Positions 45,309 to 53,399 of a stretch of 64,000 nucleotides of DNA are shown here, piece after piece. A program made the translations under genes and the position numbers. Source of the DNA: Shewanella abyssi (GTDB lineage: Bacteria > Pseudomonadota > Gammaproteobacteria > Enterobacterales > Shewanellaceae); assembly GCF_023284025.1 (NCBI RefSeq), contig NZ_JAKIKR010000004.1:1-64000 (forward strand), written 5' to 3'. Below the pieces are notes generated by a model, which ran no database searches, had not been told where the DNA came from, and worked only from the letters and a program-made list of their open reading frames with translations. Positions within the stretch are counted from its first letter, which is position 1. Each line of letters starts with the position of its first letter.

Positions 45309-46023
45309 CATTACTCCTTTAAATAACTACATTGGTCATCTTGATTTTAATTTTAATTTTTTGCTTATTTAGATTTTACTTATTTTGGTTTGGTGTTTTT
45401 TTACAATATTCATATGTTGCGAAATATATTATAAACATCAATCAAACTCATCAGATTTAATTGATGTTGAACGAGGGTATTATTAACATGATGGTTGTTG
45501 TGGCCATACTTTTTATTAACGACAACGTGAGTGTGATCAATGATTTTACAAAAGTGAGTTATTAATAAAATAAGAAAAATCTAACAAATACCTAGTTAGA
45601 GGTACTCTTAAATAGGTATTAGAGTGTAGTGTCTATCAGGTTTTTACTTGTAAGCCATTGTTCTAATTTAGCAGATGGCATTTGCTAGCGGGACGGTATA
45701 TTTTGTTTTTCGTAGCTTAATTGTTGCGTTGTGGTTGTTATAGCCGGCTATAAAGAAGGGTTTACAAATAACATATATCTTAATGATTTATTTTTACACT
45801 ATTAGTTATTCTTGAATAGTATTTTTATCGTGTTACTTTTTCAAGGTGGATAACTCGGTCTTTTTATATTTAATGCATTACTTTTATTTTCTGGCTTTGA
45901 TAGTTGTTGCTTTATATTTATTTATGGATTGGTGGCTAGCGTTTTAAACTTCAGGTGCGTTGTGAATTAGTGACTAAGTTTTATTTGTCATTTCTAATAT
46001 ATGACACCTTAAAATAGATTGTA
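45309..46023. promoter_or_regulatory. Long AT-rich region upstream of nrfA-like gene
   Basis: About 700 bases with no credible gene. AACATCAAT (45434-45442) and ATTGATGTT (45460-45468) form a perfect 9-bp inverted repeat with a 17-base spacer, 126-160 bases before the start, and could be an operator. Nearby GTGTGATCA is only a CRP half-site. No Fnr-type TTGAT-N4-ATCAA box was seen. Confidence 0.4.
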
Positions 46024-46704
46024 TTAAAGTACTTTTAGCGTAACTATAGCCGTTTTTATTTTATATAATCGATAACTTACGGCTAAAACAACGCAGATCC
46101 CTGCGGGAGCGCTGAGAGCATAGAATTGAAACTGGTTGAATAACAGCGCACCTATGGTGCCACCACTGATAAAGCCAGCGATAATAAGTAAAAACAGCAC
46201 AGCTTTTCGTTTATCAAAAGCCTCGCCTTTGAACCATCCCCCCAGCATTATCCCAAGATCTGTAAATATCCCAGTGACATGTGTTGTTCTGACGATGGCC
46301 CCACTATAAGTTGTGGCTAATGCATTCTGAAGTCCACAGGCGGCAGATGCCATATAGTGACCAAAGTAGGTTCCGCCCTGCAGAAAGTAGATACTGCAAA
46401 GCAACAGTAAGGCTTCGATAATAAGCAAGGTGTCGTAATGACGGCCGAGTTTAACTGAACTACCAGAAAGCAGTGCACCAGATAATGCAGCACCGAGCAT
46501 AAAACTGATAAGGAGCCCGAGCAGGTGGAGTAACACCTTAGGTGACGAGTTCAATAACTGCGTGCCGACAAGTGTGGCTGTGCCAGATAGGTGGGATACC
46601 GATTGATGCTCAAACCCCATTAACCCAATCGCATTGATACAGCCTGCTGTCAGCGCAAGAATAAAGGCGCCATATTCGACCCATTTGGGTAATTTTGATA
46701 TCAA
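46024..46704 (-). CDS. DUF1275 (YoaK-type) membrane protein
   Basis: 226 residues from a TTG at 46704 with CTGGAG five bases before; the longest frame (46803) adds 33 residues unlike the family. About six hydrophobic helices; the motif AGCINAIGLMGFEHQSVSHLSGTATLVG and TTHVTGIFTDLG are typical of DUF1275. Function unknown, perhaps transport. Confidence 0.82.
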   Translation of the reverse strand: MISKLPKWVEYGAFILALTAGCINAIGLMGFEHQSVSHLSGTATLVGTQLLNSSPKVLLHLLGLLISFMLGAALSGALLSGSSVKLGRHYDTLLIIEALLLLCSIYFLQGGTYFGHYMASAACGLQNALATTYSGAIVRTTHVTGIFTDLGIMLGGWFKGEAFDKRKAVLFLLIIAGFISGGTIGALLFNQFQFYALSAPAGICVVLAVSYRLYKIKTAIVTLKVL

Positions 46705-47191
46705 ATGAACTCCAGATTCGAGCACGGTAAGTCGATGATTTTTTTTGCTGAGAGCGTAATGGCCAGTGTATATAGCGTAGATACTAATAGTGCCATGTCG
46801 CAATGTGTGAAGGTTGATTTAAACATCAAAGCGGTTTGTTTTCGCAGTGAGTATTTTACCGCCTATCGAGGGGTTCAACTGTTTAGTCGATCGCAAACCC
46901 GCAGTTATTCGTCGCTAACTTATCGCTAGGGCTAATAAGGGTGTGAATATTCACCTAGCCCCAGCCCAATATCTGAATCGTTTAGTCGCCTGTTTTATGG
47001 CGAGCAATCGCGGCATTGATAAATTCATATTCTCCGATAAGGTTAAGCGAATGTGAATGTTGGCCAGTGTGAACTAAGCCACAGTTTGTTGTTGGGTGAT
47101 TGCAATACCATCTAGTTATTGGCGTAGGCCAATAACTAGGGCAGCGATGAACAATGGCTGTTTCATATATATCCGTTGATTAGGCTGATTT
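46705..47191. promoter_or_regulatory. Divergent region with an 11-bp inverted repeat
   Basis: CTAGTTATTGG (47112-47122) and CCAATAACTAG (47129-47139) form a perfect inverted repeat with a six-base spacer, 53 bases before the DUF134 start. It might be an operator for the DUF134 protein itself or an mRNA hairpin. The rest shows nothing specific. Confidence 0.5.
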
Positions 47192-47494
47192 ATGTCCAGA
47201 CCAAAAAAATGTCGACACTTATCCTGTTGCGCACCCTATAGCCTGTTTAAACCTAATGGTGTTCCGTCCGTCGAACTGGAAAAAATTCAGCTCGACGCGG
47301 ATGAGTTTGAGGCATTGAGTTTGGGTGACGTGAAGAAGATGAGCCAACTCGACGCCGCGGCATCGATGGGGATCTCACGGCAAACATTTGGTTATTTACT
47401 CGCGAGTGCACGGCAAAAAGTGGCAACGGCTATCACTCAAGGTCACGGGCTGGTGTTGCCGCAATCGACAAATACCAATAAAGAGGTTTTATGA
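47192..47494 (+). CDS. DUF134 putative DNA-binding protein
   Basis: 100 residues. The start MSRPKKCRHLS is family-typical, followed by VELEKIQLDADEFEALSL and a helix-turn-helix (SQLDAAASMGISRQTFGYLLASARQKV). DUF134 genes often sit next to NifB/NifX-like genes, as here. It overlaps the next start by four bases. Confidence 0.9.
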   Translation: MSRPKKCRHLSCCAPYSLFKPNGVPSVELEKIQLDADEFEALSLGDVKKMSQLDAAASMGISRQTFGYLLASARQKVATAITQGHGLVLPQSTNTNKEVL

Positions 47495-47868
47495 TTATTG
47501 CAATACCAATGAGTCGAGGTCGACTCGCAGGCCACTTTACTAAAGCACAGCGTATTGGCTTTTTTAATGAATATCATCATCTGGTGACGAGTTTTGACAA
47601 CCCGGCACTCGCCGGCAGTTGTAGTGCTAAAAAAGCGATGTTGACGCTAATCAAAGAGCAAAAAGTCGATATTGTGATGGTGCAAAATATTGGCGAACGC
47701 ATGCTGGGTAAATTACTCGATGCTGGAATAAGCGTGAGTCAAGGTGATAGCGCTTTAGGGATTGAGCAGCTATTAACAAGCTGTAGCGATATTAACCTTC
47801 GACTGGTTAATGCATCAGAGGGCAGAGCCTCGCTTAATCATCTAAAAAAGGGGTTGTTGCAGTGGTAG
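47491..47868 (+). CDS. NifX/NifB-like dinitrogenase iron-molybdenum cofactor domain protein
   Basis: 125 residues, single domain of the PF02579 type: MIIAIPMSRGRLAGHFTKAQ at the start and a conserved Cys in GSCSAKKA. Family members bind iron-sulfur or Fe-Mo cofactor precursors, but stand-alone copies also occur in non-diazotrophs. No nif genes are present. Translationally coupled to DUF134. Confidence 0.88.
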   Translation: MIIAIPMSRGRLAGHFTKAQRIGFFNEYHHLVTSFDNPALAGSCSAKKAMLTLIKEQKVDIVMVQNIGERMLGKLLDAGISVSQGDSALGIEQLLTSCSDINLRLVNASEGRASLNHLKKGLLQW

Positions 47869-48078
47869 CACCGGAGGATGCGGTTGTGGTAGCCATACCG
47901 AGCCACGACATATTTTGAGCCAAGACAGTAAACTGGCTGCAGGGTCAGAAGGCGCGAAGCTCAATTACGCTGGCTTTAGAGTGATAAATTAACTGTCGAT
48001 ATTGCCTGTTGAAATAACAAATTACATCAGTCTTTAACGTTGGCAGTGGCGAACAATAGGCACTGCCACAGCTCACTA

Positions 48079-48975
48079 TCACCTTTCTGGTGCAGAGGTA
48101 TTCGTCATCTTTTTGCGCAGTATTTGGATTAACGTTGGCGCGATTGACGCTAGGATCATGCTGGCCATCAATAAGTACTGATGCGGGGTAAATGATTCAC
48201 CAAGTAACACCATGCCGCTAACAATGCCTGCGATAGGGTTGGCAATACCACCAAAGGTGAAGTCAACCACCGTCATGCGCTGTAATAACCACACATACAT
48301 GATGTAACCAAGCACGGTATTAAGCAGAATTATCCAGCTTAAGCCAAAGCCATTAGTCATACTAAACTGCTGTATGGCTGTGACGTATTGTTCTGGAGCG
48401 AACTGTGCGTGAATTGCAGCAGCAATTAACAGCAAGGTGCCGCCAATAATGAGTTGCCAAGTGAGTACCGTCCACCAATGTATGCGTGTGCCGAGTGCTT
48501 TAATGATGGTGCTACCGACGACAATACAGCTAATAGCAGCAAGCATAGCCAGCAATCCCACTGGGTTTAAACTGATCGCGCTGGGGTCAAATAGCATCCA
48601 AGCCAATATGATCAATATGGCGCCAAATATTGCTTGCAAAGAGCTCGGGCGCTTCTTGTTGATCGCCCAATGAAATAGCATGGCAAACACCGGCACCGAA
48701 ATCATTCCCACACCGGAAATCGCTGAGGGTAACGTTAGCGCCATGATAAAAATTAGACTAAAGAACAGGGCGATATTGATAGCACCGAGCTTAATCAATA
48801 CTGGCCAATCTGCTTTTTTGGGGAGACTCGGCTTGATAGCCAATAGCACAAGGCCCGCAGGAAGAGCACGCAGCGCACCGAGTAGTAAGGGTGGCCAGTC
48901 GGGTAATGAAAACTGGGTCATCGCATAAGTTGTCCCCCAGAAAAAGGCGGGGATCATGGCCAGAAAAATATTCAT
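48079..48975 (-). CDS. EamA/DMT-family transporter
   Basis: 298 residues with ten predicted helices in two EamA halves. The start AMIPAFFWGTTYAMTQFSLP is typical, and the second half has LNTVLGYIMYVWLLQ with LGESFTPHQ near the end. It probably exports metabolites or drugs. Divergent from the MarR gene with TATCTT repeats between them; AAGGT before the ATG. Confidence 0.9.
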   Translation of the reverse strand: MNIFLAMIPAFFWGTTYAMTQFSLPDWPPLLLGALRALPAGLVLLAIKPSLPKKADWPVLIKLGAINIALFFSLIFIMALTLPSAISGVGMISVPVFAMLFHWAINKKRPSSLQAIFGAILIILAWMLFDPSAISLNPVGLLAMLAAISCIVVGSTIIKALGTRIHWWTVLTWQLIIGGTLLLIAAAIHAQFAPEQYVTAIQQFSMTNGFGLSWIILLNTVLGYIMYVWLLQRMTVVDFTFGGIANPIAGIVSGMVLLGESFTPHQYLLMASMILASIAPTLIQILRKKMTNTSAPER

Positions 48976-48994
48976 AGACTACCTTTGTGTTAAG

Positions 48995-49071
48995 TATCTT
49001 TACGTGAAGATATATAGCAATTGTGAACCTGTAATTTATTTTTGTAAAGTATCTTTTTATAAAGTATCTTT
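48995..49071. promoter_or_regulatory. Candidate MarR operators
   Basis: TATCTT (48995-49000) faces AAGATA (49007-49012) around a 6-base spacer. AAAGTATCTTT then occurs twice as a direct repeat (49046-49056 and 49061-49071), with TTACG after the second, as in the first site. All lie between the divergent transporter and MarR genes. Confidence 0.5.
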
Positions 49072-49127
49072 ACGTTAAGTTTTATTGGCCTGCATTTAGC
49101 CGGTTAAAGAATAGAGTATGGTGTGAT

Positions 49128-49619
49128 ATGGATGATATCGATAAAGTTGCCGCACAATGGGCTGAAGAAAAGCCACATCTAGCAACGCTACCAATGGAGA
49201 TTTTTGGACGCATTATGCGTTTACAAAAACATATCGAGGCAGAAATCACGGCTTGCCATAAACAATATGGCTTAACATTGGGGGAGTTTGATGTGCTCGC
49301 GACACTGCGTCGCAGCGGCGAACCGTTTAATTTAACCCCTTCAGCCCTGTTGTCGTCGATGATGCTGACTTCAGGTGCTATGACAAATCGCTTAGATAGA
49401 CTTGAATCTAAGGGCTTTATTGAACGTATGCACTGCACTGAAGATCGCCGTAGTGTTTCGGTGGGATTAACGGCAAAAGGGTTAAGTACCATAGATGAAG
49501 CGATTGAAGAACATGTACGTATTCAGCATAAACTCGTAGAGCAGCTTTCAGATGCAGAAAAACCACAATTAAATCAATTACTCAAAATCTGGTTAGCCGC
49601 TTTTGAAGGCGTGCAGTAG
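49128..49619 (+). CDS. MarR-family transcriptional regulator
   Basis: 163 residues. The winged helix is clear: LTLGEFDVLATLRRSGEPFNLTPSALL, then SGAMTNRLDRLESKGFIERM and the wing DRRSVSVGLTAKG. It dimerises and binds palindromes, usually repressing a divergent gene, here the EamA transporter, and itself. Confidence 0.92.
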   Translation: MDDIDKVAAQWAEEKPHLATLPMEIFGRIMRLQKHIEAEITACHKQYGLTLGEFDVLATLRRSGEPFNLTPSALLSSMMLTSGAMTNRLDRLESKGFIERMHCTEDRRSVSVGLTAKGLSTIDEAIEEHVRIQHKLVEQLSDAEKPQLNQLLKIWLAAFEGVQ

Positions 49620-49624
49620 CAGCT

Positions 49625-49648
49625 CGCCCTCTGTTTAAAAAGAGGGCG
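49625..49648. terminator. Hairpin between convergent marR and permease genes
   Basis: CGCCCTCT (49625-49632) pairs with AGAGGGCG (49641-49648). No strong T-run, but its place 5 bases past the MarR stop fits a terminator. Confidence 0.5.
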
Positions 49649-49672
49649 GGAGTTAACCTTTGTGGCCGCAAG

Positions 49673-50680
49673 CTAAACGAGATTTAGCACCCACCCCATA
49701 AGGGTAAATGAGACGAGTAACAGTACAAATAAAATCGCCAATAAGCGCCATTGCATCACTTGCTTTAACATCACAAATTCAGGGAAACTGACGGCAACGG
49801 TGCTCATACAAAATGCCAATGTGGTTCCTAATGGCACGCCTTGTCGTAATAAGCTTTCCAATATGGGAATGACCCCAGTCGCGTTGGCATACAGTGGGAT
49901 CCCCATTAATACCGCAACAGGAACTGACCACCATTGGCCATCACCTAAATTGGCTTCTAACCAGCCAGCAGGTACAAAGCCATGCAGCGCCGCACCTATG
50001 CCTACGCCGATAATGACCCACTTCCAAACTCGGCCAAAAATCTCAACCGTTTCAGACTTAGCAAATTGATGGCGTTGTTGCCAGCTTATGGCAGTTGACT
50101 TAGCTGGTGATCCCGACGTCGATAAGCTTATGCTGCTGTCGTTGCTAGAGTGTTGCTGTCCCATGGCATAGGCTTTGGCTGCTAAAGGTTGCAACCAACG
50201 TTCGGCTTTCAATAAGTCCAGCAGCGCGCCGCCGAACATGCCAATCGCCACGCCAGTGAGCAGGTAAATTAAGGTGACCTTTAGCCCTAACAGACTAAAC
50301 AGTAATAAAATGGCCACTTCATTAATCAGCGGCGATGTCAGTAAGAACGCCATGGTGATGCCGATGGGAATACCAGCAGAGGTAAAGCCAAGAAACACTG
50401 GAATACTGGAACAGGAGCAAAAAGGGGTGATAGCCCCAAAACCAGAACCTAAACCATAACCGATAATTTTAGGTTTTCCGGCTAAGTAGCCACGCACTCG
50501 CTCGACATTGAGTGAGGCGCGTAGCCAGCCAATGGCGTAAATCATCACGATAAGCAGGGCAAATATCTTGCTGGTGTCTTCAACAAAAAAATGTACAGCC
50601 TGGCCAAGCTGGGTTTGGCTGGATAAACCTAGCAGATCATAAACCAGCCAATCGGCAAGTACTGAAAACCAAATCAACAT
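49673..50680 (-). CDS. ArsP/DUF318-type permease
   Basis: 335 residues with about eight helices in two halves, joined by a Ser/Thr-rich cytoplasmic linker (about 175-200). The motif PFCSCSSIPVF is the family's conserved Cys signature; a second half repeats GIPLYANATGVIPI. ArsP members export organoarsenicals; others are uncharacterised. Third gene of an arsR / thioredoxin-like / permease operon; GAGG before the ATG. Confidence 0.9.
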   Translation of the reverse strand: MLIWFSVLADWLVYDLLGLSSQTQLGQAVHFFVEDTSKIFALLIVMIYAIGWLRASLNVERVRGYLAGKPKIIGYGLGSGFGAITPFCSCSSIPVFLGFTSAGIPIGITMAFLLTSPLINEVAILLLFSLLGLKVTLIYLLTGVAIGMFGGALLDLLKAERWLQPLAAKAYAMGQQHSSNDSSISLSTSGSPAKSTAISWQQRHQFAKSETVEIFGRVWKWVIIGVGIGAALHGFVPAGWLEANLGDGQWWSVPVAVLMGIPLYANATGVIPILESLLRQGVPLGTTLAFCMSTVAVSFPEFVMLKQVMQWRLLAILFVLLLVSFTLMGWVLNLV

Positions 50681-50752
50681 GGTTTACCTCGCTAAAGGGG
50701 TGAGATAAAGCCAGCAATAGTCACTAGCTTAAAGATGGTTATCTATAGACGA

Positions 50753-51001
50753 TTACTGAGCGTTGTTAGCTTGATTTATCAGCTGCTCAATTTCAATATG
50801 CGATGGCACGCTGCCAGCGCTGACGACGGTGCCATCAATCACGATTGCAGGCGTCGACATAACAGCATAATCCATAATGGCTGCCATTTCGGTGACTTTT
50901 TCAAGCTCAAAATCTACCGCAAGGCGCTGGGCAACTTGCTCAACATCGGCGGCTAAATTGGTACATTTTTTACAACCACTTCCTAGAATTTCGATTTTCA
51001 T
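50753..51001 (-). CDS. Small thioredoxin-like redox protein
   Basis: 82 residues, GSGCKKC with the Cys pair at 10 and 13, and a cis-Pro in STPAIVID, as in the 'redox-active disulfide protein 2' family. It may reduce a metalloid or protein partner. It lies between arsR-like and permease genes; spacing of 59 and 72 bases suggests one operon. Confidence 0.9.
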   Translation of the reverse strand: MKIEILGSGCKKCTNLAADVEQVAQRLAVDFELEKVTEMAAIMDYAVMSTPAIVIDGTVVSAGSVPSHIEIEQLINQANNAQ

Positions 51002-51060
51002 AGCGTGACCTTATTTTTAATGAACTTAATTGGATAAATGCTTGGCAAATTGAGAACTGT

Positions 51061-51387
51061 TTAACAGGGCTTAAGCAATGCAGCTTGGGCTTTGGCATTC
51101 TTTTCCAATACCGCCTCAACACAGGCAAACATTTTTAACAGGCAGGGGGTTTCGAGGCGATAGAAGATCTGTTTTCCATCGCGGCGGCTACTGACAATTC
51201 CAGCCTGCTTTAATACTGATAAATGTTTAGATACCGTTGAAATATCGGCGTTAACGCCATCAGTGAGACCGCAAACGCAATGCTCTTGCTGTTGCAATTG
51301 TTCTAACAGCCATAGACGTGTTGGATGTGCCATAGCTTTGAGCACTGCTGCACGGGCATTGAGCCGCAGTAGTTCTTGTGCTGTCAT
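51061..51387 (-). CDS. ArsR/SmtB-family regulator
   Basis: 108 residues with the ArsR winged helix: AMAHPTRLWLLEQL, then CVCGL near the position of the metal-binding Cys cluster (the ELCVC-type pair), the helix ADISTVSKHLSVLKQAGIVSSRRDGKQIFYRL, and a third Cys (CLLKMFAC). It probably senses arsenite or a related metalloid and represses this operon. Confidence 0.9.
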   Translation of the reverse strand: MTAQELLRLNARAAVLKAMAHPTRLWLLEQLQQQEHCVCGLTDGVNADISTVSKHLSVLKQAGIVSSRRDGKQIFYRLETPCLLKMFACVEAVLEKNAKAQAALLKPC

Positions 51388-51732
51388 ACAATGTCCAGAT
51401 TAAACCCGAAAGGTCTGTGAGTTACTTGAGTTTGTCATTTGGCGAAATAACCAAGTGACTTGATGGCAGTAGTCTATTTAATCATTCTTTTGAATGTCGT
51501 GACGGAGGTAACACTTTAACAGTGGTTTTTAAGCGATATGGAGTGTAGTCATTGATTTTGTGTGGGTTATCTTATTTTAACGCCAATATGCTAATAAGAC
51601 TTAGAAAGGGTAGCGCCTGGCGTGTGGGGTGGAGAGCTAAATGGCTGACTCTCTACCCACAAACAAGCTTCCCTCGTTAGGCTGACTCATATTGAGTGAC
51701 ATATTGAGTGGCCATCGGGGATGAGTTGTTGG
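51388..51732. other. Intergenic region
   Basis: About 345 bases upstream of the arsR-like gene and downstream of the DUF2999 gene. An imperfect hairpin (GTGGGGTGGAGAG with CTCTCTACCCAC) lies near 51619-51661 and may end DUF2999 transcription. No operator is obvious. Confidence 0.4.
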
Positions 51733-51984
51733 TTATTGCTGCAACTGCGCTTTGGCCGCTTCAACTTTAGAGAAGTCTAAACCAAGCTCGGTAACGGCTT
51801 CTTTGATTAGGGTCGGAGTTTGCATAACCAAGCCCATCATCTGCTGCAGCTTCTCTGCAGGGATACCTAACTGGCCAACGGTCGCCATCGCCATCATTGG
51901 GTTTTCAGTCAGTGTCTGGAACAATTCACTGATTTGTGTGTCACTGATATTGTGTTCTTTTAAGATCGCAAGAATCGGATTCAT
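51733..51984 (-). CDS. DUF2999-family small protein
   Basis: 83 residues, MNPILAILKEHNISDTQISELFQTLTENPMMAMATVGQLGIP, matching DUF2999 as recalled, a family found mainly in Shewanella and related bacteria. Cytoplasmic, helical, no known function. AAGGT before the ATG. Confidence 0.85.
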   Translation of the reverse strand: MNPILAILKEHNISDTQISELFQTLTENPMMAMATVGQLGIPAEKLQQMMGLVMQTPTLIKEAVTELGLDFSKVEAAKAQLQQ

Positions 51985-52443
51985 TGAACTACCTTATAGG
52001 TTAATTTATGTAAAATAGGGGTGGATACTACCACACTCCTAACGCTTAAGTTGCTCGGAATAATTGATTGAAATTATATTCAGTACATCATCCTAAAATG
52101 CTGAAAAACTTCCAAACTTATGCTGCTTTTTTACTCTTTAAAGAGCGTTAGCAGAAGTGATAAATGTTGTAAAAATGGTTTGATATCAATTGACTCCATA
52201 GATGGAGGCTACTTAATAATTAGAAACAAAGGACTGGCTCGATGTCTTTTTCGGAACAAAACAGCTTACTAGCGCACAGGGGTGACCTTTTCTCTGCAGC
52301 CATCATGGAGCCTTTGGAGTGATTCTGTTTATGCGGCACTGTTAAATTGGCAATTTAAAGAGGAAGCCGTTGCTGGGCGATTGACTATAATTAGCGCAAT
52401 TATAATCAAAACCACCTTTTAGCAAGGGTATAGGTAGCCGCAG
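51985..52443. other. Intergenic region with a possible mini-ORF
   Basis: About 460 bases. A 26-codon frame (52242-52322, MSFSEQNSLL...) has AAAGGA upstream and could be a real micro-peptide or the remnant of a broken gene, since sequence downstream looks protein-like in other frames. Not annotated as a gene. Confidence 0.35.
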
Positions 52444-52929
52444 ATGAAAATGAATATAGAAAAGTTACAGATGCTGTATAGCTTGGAGAAAAGCTTATTA
52501 AAGGCCGAAATAAAACAGCAAAGAAAAGCGGCGTTACTGCTCGCAATCTCTATAGCCTTTTTTGCACTGACAGTGTTAGCCATTAATGTGGCTATCTATT
52601 TAAACATTGCCGAGCTGGGGATCTATGCGCAAAAAGCGTGGTGGTTAGTGGTGTTGAATGGCATTTTGACTTTGATCCCAGCCACCATGTTACTGCTTCA
52701 TTCTAAAAATGATTCAGGCAACGAGACTGCTATAGAAATTAGAGATGCATTAGCAGATGCACTTAAGACTGACTTAGAAGCTTCGGCGATGGATGTCGCG
52801 GTGACGATTGAGCGGATGCATAAAATAGGTAAAGATATTAAAACCTTTAGTGAAGGTGGCATAGGGGCACTGGTGCCGATTGTAAAATTGGCGACTGAAA
52901 TCGTCGCCGCCAAAAAAGCGGAGTCTTGA
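52444..52929 (+). CDS. Two-helix membrane protein, possible phage-holin-like/YqjE type
   Basis: 161 residues. A basic N-terminal helix is followed by two transmembrane segments (about 28-52 and 65-84) and an amphipathic helical tail. This resembles YqjE/holin-superfamily-III proteins only in outline; a named function cannot be given. It is monocistronic, ending at a strong terminator. Confidence 0.7.
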   Translation: MKMNIEKLQMLYSLEKSLLKAEIKQQRKAALLLAISIAFFALTVLAINVAIYLNIAELGIYAQKAWWLVVLNGILTLIPATMLLLHSKNDSGNETAIEIRDALADALKTDLEASAMDVAVTIERMHKIGKDIKTFSEGGIGALVPIVKLATEIVAAKKAES

Positions 52930-52980
52930 CCGCAGGCGAGATACTGCAAAGTTGTTGTTAAGCTATTTTGGGAACATAAA

Positions 52981-53003
52981 AAACGCCGCATAATGCGGCG
53001 TTT
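52981..53003. terminator. Bidirectional terminator
   Basis: AAACGCCGCAT pairs perfectly with ATGCGGCGTTT, with A-rich and T-rich sides. It serves the holin-like gene and the convergent lipoprotein gene. Confidence 0.9.
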
Positions 53004-53021
53004 GTATTGTTAATAAATGGC

Positions 53022-53399
53022 TTATTCAGCTTTACATTTTAGCTTGGGTAATGCGCGCTCTTCATCACTGTTTTGCAGCCTCAAAATGCATAGATCCCCT
53101 TGAATAAACAGCTGTACCATTTGTGGCATCTCATAGTTTCGCCCCATAATTAACTGACCGCTTGGATCTTTATGGGACTTCCACTCAACGGCCAGTAAAC
53201 TGCTTTGAGTAAATGCAGTTGGGCTTATTGTTATCTCGTTTGCCTTGAGTAAATAGGACATGGCCTCAGCAAGTTGGCGAGTACTATAACTATCAGGTGA
53301 TAGCAGCAGCGCAGGCACTGCTTTTGTGTCATTTTCAGCAGATGCACTGCACCCCATTAAGCCAATTGTTAGGGCAGTGCCTAATGCTAGTTTAAGCAT
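53022..53399 (-). CDS. Small lipoprotein
   Basis: 125 residues, lipobox GLMGC (Cys17). The mature domain is alpha/beta-like with two late Cys. No family is recognised. Its ATG overlaps the stop of the S41 protease gene (TAATG), so it is translated from the same transcript and may work with that protease. Confidence 0.8.
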   Translation of the reverse strand: MLKLALGTALTIGLMGCSASAENDTKAVPALLLSPDSYSTRQLAEAMSYLLKANEITISPTAFTQSSLLAVEWKSHKDPSGQLIMGRNYEMPQMVQLFIQGDLCILRLQNSDEERALPKLKCKAE

